Shown: positions 16,004 through 18,434 of the stretch, one piece after another
Layout of the letters: every line of letters starts with the position of its first letter
Numbering within the stretch: position 1 is the first letter of the stretch
Source of the DNA: an uncultured Flavobacteriia bacterium
GTDB lineage: Bacteria > Bacteroidota > Bacteroidia > Flavobacteriales_D > Crocinitomicaceae
NCBI GenBank assembly: GCA_903928365.1
Contig: CAIYQV010000086.1
Coordinates: 1-18,434, forward strand
Reading direction: 5' to 3'
Length of the DNA: 18,434 nucleotides
Position numbers and translations under genes: made by a program
Notes under the pieces: generated by a model
Seen by the model: the letters and a program-made list of their open reading frames with translations, nothing else
Databases searched by the model: none
Told to the model about the DNA's origin: nothing

Positions 16004-16033
16004 GTTAAACCTAAACCTAACCTAAACCTTAAC
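16004..16033 (-). repeat. Telomere-like TTAGGT-type array, copy 2 (G-rich on - strand)
   Basis: Read on the - strand the units are GTTAAG, GTTTAG, GTTAG, GTTTAG, GTTTAAC. This closely matches array 1, including the GTTAAGGTT start and internal GTTAGGTT. It abuts the terminator at 15973-16003. On the - strand the order is G-rich array then hairpin, the same order as array 1 and its terminator on the + strand, so the pair forms an inverted composite repeat. Confidence 0.75.
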
Positions 16034-16252
16034 AATTATTTTCAAGATGTTTTGTATACACTCGACATCTTAATCGACTACAGGACAAATTTACGTAGCT
16101 TAACCGATTTAGATAGAGGGGCTACCCCCTCAATTTCAATGAAAAACCGATGCATTGTCCTATGAGGGCAATTAACACATGTCGTGTGAAAAGTACCTGG
16201 ATGCATTGTCTGAAGAGCAAAAGGGAAGTGGTATTTTTATCTAAAATTCTTA
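16034..16252. other. Intergenic region before the LpxD-like gene
   Basis: No convincing gene is seen; the short open frames here lack family resemblance. The region holds a GC-rich hairpin, GAGGGG (16116-16121) with CCCCTC (16126-16131), without a T-run. It also has a direct repeat of GATGCATTGTC at 16149-16159 and 16200-16210, spaced 51 bp. A weak -7-like TATTTTTA lies at 16232-16239, with TTG at 16206-16208 upstream in the second repeat copy. This could be the promoter of the LpxD-like gene, whose ATG is at 16253. Confidence 0.5.
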
Positions 16253-17182
16253 ATGGTACTAAACAGACCTCATACTTTGAGCGAAATAGCTTCTTTGATC
16301 GATGCAAAATTCATTGGATCGGCGGATCATAAAGTCACGGGGATAAATGAAATTCACATGGTAGTACCCGGGGATCTTGTCTTCGTTGATCACCCTAAAT
16401 ACTACCAGAAAGCACTGGAGAGTGCCGCGACAACCATTCTTATAGATCAGGAGGTCGAATGTCCCGAGGGAAAGGGGTTAATCATTTCCTCAAAACCATT
16501 TGATGACTTCAACAGATTGACGAGGCATTTTAACCCGTTTTCACCTGTTTTTTCCAATATTGGAGAGGAATGCACGATCGATCCCAGTGCCATTATACAT
16601 CCTACAGCGGTAATTGGTCACCGAGTGAAGATTGGAAAAGAGTCAGTCATCTTTCCCGGGGTTGTATTAGCTAACGACACGATTGTAGGTGATCGCGTGA
16701 TCATCGGAGCCAATACGGTAGTTGGACATTATGCTTTCTATTACAAGAAAAAGCCCGAAGGATATGATCGCATGCACACTTGTGGTTCAGTGCATATACA
16801 CGATGATGCTGAAATTGGCGCTTTGTGTACGATTGATGCCGGTGTGACAGGTACAACGACCATTGGAAAAGGAACCAAGCTGGATAACCAAGTCCACATT
16901 GGTCACGATACAGTCATTGGGGAGCACTGTCTCATGGCAGCAAATGTGGGTCTAGCGGGATGTGTGCGTGTGGAAGACCATGTTACACTTTGGGGGCAGG
17001 TTGGATGTGCGAGTGATGTGACCATTGGTAAAGGAGCAGTCGTCCTTGCTCAATCAGGTATCTCGAAAGACTTGGAAGGAGGGAAGACCTATTTTGGAAG
17101 TCCTTGTTCAGAGGTCAAAGAGAAATTCCGTGAGATGGCGGCACTCCGTCAATTACCTCAACTTTTGGAAAAATTAAAATGA
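16253..17182 (+). CDS. lpxD: LpxD-like UDP-3-O-acyl-glucosamine N-acyltransferase (short paralogue)
   Basis: A left-handed beta-helix acyltransferase of the LpxD family, which N-acylates UDP-3-O-acylglucosamine from acyl-ACP in lipid A synthesis in the cytoplasm. The N-terminal domain (about 1-100) has LSEIASLIDAKFIG and a GDLVFVDHPKYYQKAL block as in LpxD. Hexapeptide repeats run from about 105 to 275 (for example IDPSAIIHPTAVIG and VIFPGVVL). The probable catalytic His is His218 in VHIGHD, corresponding to the IAHN His of E. coli LpxD. At 309 aa it is about 30 residues shorter than usual LpxD (about 340) and resembles the second, short LpxD-like paralogue often seen in Flavobacteriia (from memory). 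Whether it acts in lipid A synthesis or on another UDP-sugar is therefore open. The stop overlaps the next start by ATGA. It lies alone, away from lpxA or lpxC. Confidence 0.82.
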   Translation: MVLNRPHTLSEIASLIDAKFIGSADHKVTGINEIHMVVPGDLVFVDHPKYYQKALESAATTILIDQEVECPEGKGLIISSKPFDDFNRLTRHFNPFSPVFSNIGEECTIDPSAIIHPTAVIGHRVKIGKESVIFPGVVLANDTIVGDRVIIGANTVVGHYAFYYKKKPEGYDRMHTCGSVHIHDDAEIGALCTIDAGVTGTTTIGKGTKLDNQVHIGHDTVIGEHCLMAANVGLAGCVRVEDHVTLWGQVGCASDVTIGKGAVVLAQSGISKDLEGGKTYFGSPCSEVKEKFREMAALRQLPQLLEKLK

Positions 17183-18411
17183 TCGATCGTCTGATAAAGT
17201 CTCTTGAGGATCAGTTGAATGTCAAGGACTTCAGACTGAATTCACTTCTTGAGGTTACGTCAGCCATTAATAGCAATGCCAGCGTCGAACAACTCATTCG
17301 CATTTATTCATTTGTTCTGAGTGAACAATTAGGATTTCGGAGATTCATTCTTTTCAATCAAGAGGAAGAATGGGACATTCTTTTGAAAGTTGGATTAAAA
17401 GGACGTTTAAAAGACATAGATGTTGAAAAGGATCTGGAACGATTTAAAGAGATTACCGTCATTGAATCTTCTCATTCGAAAGTACTATCGGAATTTGATG
17501 TGGTCGTTCCGGTGCATCACAAAGGGAAACCGCTGGCTTACTTGCTACTTTCCGATGTAATTCGGGATAAACACAAGATCTCGGATAGTTTGAATCACAT
17601 CAATTTTGTTCAGACGCTTACGAACATCATTGTGGTAGCAGCAGAGAACCAGCGTCTTGCAAAATTGAATCTTGTTCAGGAGCGGATCAAAAAAGAATTG
17701 GAAGTGGCTTCGGAGATGCAAAAGTTACTTTTCCCGTCCGACCTGCCATCCAATCGAAGAATGGATATCTCAGCGAAATATAAACCGAGACATGAAGTTG
17801 GAGGAGACTACTACGATTTCATACCATTGGGAGATGAGGAATACATCATTTGTATTGCGGATGTGTCAGGAAAAGGAATCAGTGCTGCGATGCTTATGGC
17901 GAACTTTCAGGCAACCATTCGTACGCTATATAATTATCAGCGTTTTGATATGGAGTTCTTGCTTGAAGAACTGAATAAGAAGGTCATGCGAAGTGCAAAA
18001 GGGGAAAAATTCATCACTTTTTTCATCGCACATTACAATGCCAATTCAAGGGAGCTAACCTATGTGAATGCCGGGCACAACCATCCCTTCATTACCAATG
18101 GTAGAAAAGTAGAAATGCTTTCTTCAGGATGTATTGGTTTGGGAATGATGGATGAATTGCCATTTATTGAAGTAGGTAAAAAGCAACTTAAACCCAACAC
18201 AACAATCGTGCTTTACACGGATGGTGTTGTAGAATTAGAAAATCAAAAAGAAGAGTTTTTCGGCGCGGAACGTTTGGTCAAATTAGTTCACAATTACTAT
18301 CCTTTAAAAATGGAGGATATGAATAACCTGATCTTCTCGAAACTCGATGAATGGCGCGGAGAACTCAATCTAGTAGATGATACGGCGATCTTTAGCTGTA
18401 GGTTTTTTTAG
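17179..18411 (+). CDS. GAF-like/PP2C (RsbU/SpoIIE-type) serine phosphatase
   Basis: A cytoplasmic protein phosphatase of the PP2C_SIG class, which in known systems dephosphorylates anti-sigma-factor antagonists to switch partner-switching stress responses. Residues about 10-165 resemble a GAF-type sensory domain (LLEVTSAINSNASVEQLIRIYSFVL). A coiled coil at about 166-190 (AAENQRLAKLNLVQERIKKEL) leads into the phosphatase. The metal-binding motifs are complete: Asp210 in VGGDYYDF, Asp228 in DVSGKG, NAGHNHP, Asp348 in YTDGVVE and Asp400-Asp401 in VDDTA. It is therefore likely active. The start ATG overlaps the LpxD-like stop (ATGA), indicating one transcript and translational coupling. No STAS or kinase partner gene is in the window, so the substrate is unknown. 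The stop leaves 23 nt of T-rich sequence before the window ends, with no clear hairpin. Confidence 0.9.
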   Translation: MIDRLIKSLEDQLNVKDFRLNSLLEVTSAINSNASVEQLIRIYSFVLSEQLGFRRFILFNQEEEWDILLKVGLKGRLKDIDVEKDLERFKEITVIESSHSKVLSEFDVVVPVHHKGKPLAYLLLSDVIRDKHKISDSLNHINFVQTLTNIIVVAAENQRLAKLNLVQERIKKELEVASEMQKLLFPSDLPSNRRMDISAKYKPRHEVGGDYYDFIPLGDEEYIICIADVSGKGISAAMLMANFQATIRTLYNYQRFDMEFLLEELNKKVMRSAKGEKFITFFIAHYNANSRELTYVNAGHNHPFITNGRKVEMLSSGCIGLGMMDELPFIEVGKKQLKPNTTIVLYTDGVVELENQKEEFFGAERLVKLVHNYYPLKMEDMNNLIFSKLDEWRGELNLVDDTAIFSCRFF

Positions 18412-18434
18412 CTTTTTTAATTCCTCTTTTACCA

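Noticed and set aside
16116..16131. GC-rich hairpin GAGGGG/CCCCTC as a terminator
   Set aside because: No T-run follows on either strand, and a strong terminator already ends the adhesin operon at 15973-16003.
81..16163. Shared 13-mer TGCATTGTCCTAT at 81-93 and 16151-16163 as a dispersed repeat or att-like pair
   Set aside because: In a window of this size a few 13-mer matches are expected by chance, and flanking bases do not extend the match.
16100..16200. Possible tRNA or small RNA gene in the intergenic region before the LpxD-like gene
   Set aside because: No cloverleaf with a 7-bp acceptor stem and T-loop consensus could be formed on either strand.

Overview
The window looks like chromosomal DNA from a Bacteroidota member, most likely Flavobacteriales-like (inference). 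Three secreted proteins carry type IX secretion (T9SS) sorting domains, namely one type A C-terminal domain and two gliding-motility-type CHU_C domains. The large proteins carry SprB-type repeats, the E1 dehydrogenase is a fused alpha-beta form, and several intergenic regions contain the Bacteroidota -7 element TAnnTTTG. All ten genes lie on the + strand. I see no transposase, integrase, CRISPR array, rRNA or tRNA.

Left part (1-7502): a DUF2461-family protein and an exported S9B prolyl peptidase form a two-gene unit closed by a hairpin terminator. A fused XRE-HTH/Fic AMPylase follows, with a -7 promoter element lying inside a palindrome just upstream of its start codon, as expected for autoregulation. 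Next come a fused 2-oxoacid dehydrogenase E1 (alpha plus beta) and, 6 nt later, an unrecognised seven-helix membrane protein with a soluble C-terminal tail.

Middle part (7503-16033): three exported proteins share a lamin-tail-like (LTD) module. The first is 432 aa with a type A sorting signal. The other two (1281 and 965 aa) are tandem genes overlapping by TGATG. They combine LTD modules with nine and seven SprB-like repeats and end in CHU_C domains; one also has a PKD-like domain. This is a paralogous family of cell-surface or gliding-type adhesins. The two large genes lie between two telomere-like TTAGGT arrays, each next to a strong hairpin terminator, and the two composites are in inverted orientation. 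A 16-bp GC-only-core palindrome lies upstream of the first large gene.

Right part (16034-18434): a 309-aa LpxD-like hexapeptide acyltransferase overlaps by ATGA a GAF-like/PP2C (RsbU/SpoIIE-type) phosphatase, so lipid A-type acylation and stress-type signalling appear co-transcribed.

The least conventional parts are the mosaic LTD/SprB adhesin family with its inverted array-terminator borders, the Fic promoter-operator, and the unknown 7TM protein coupled to E1. All family assignments come from reading motifs; no database search was run.
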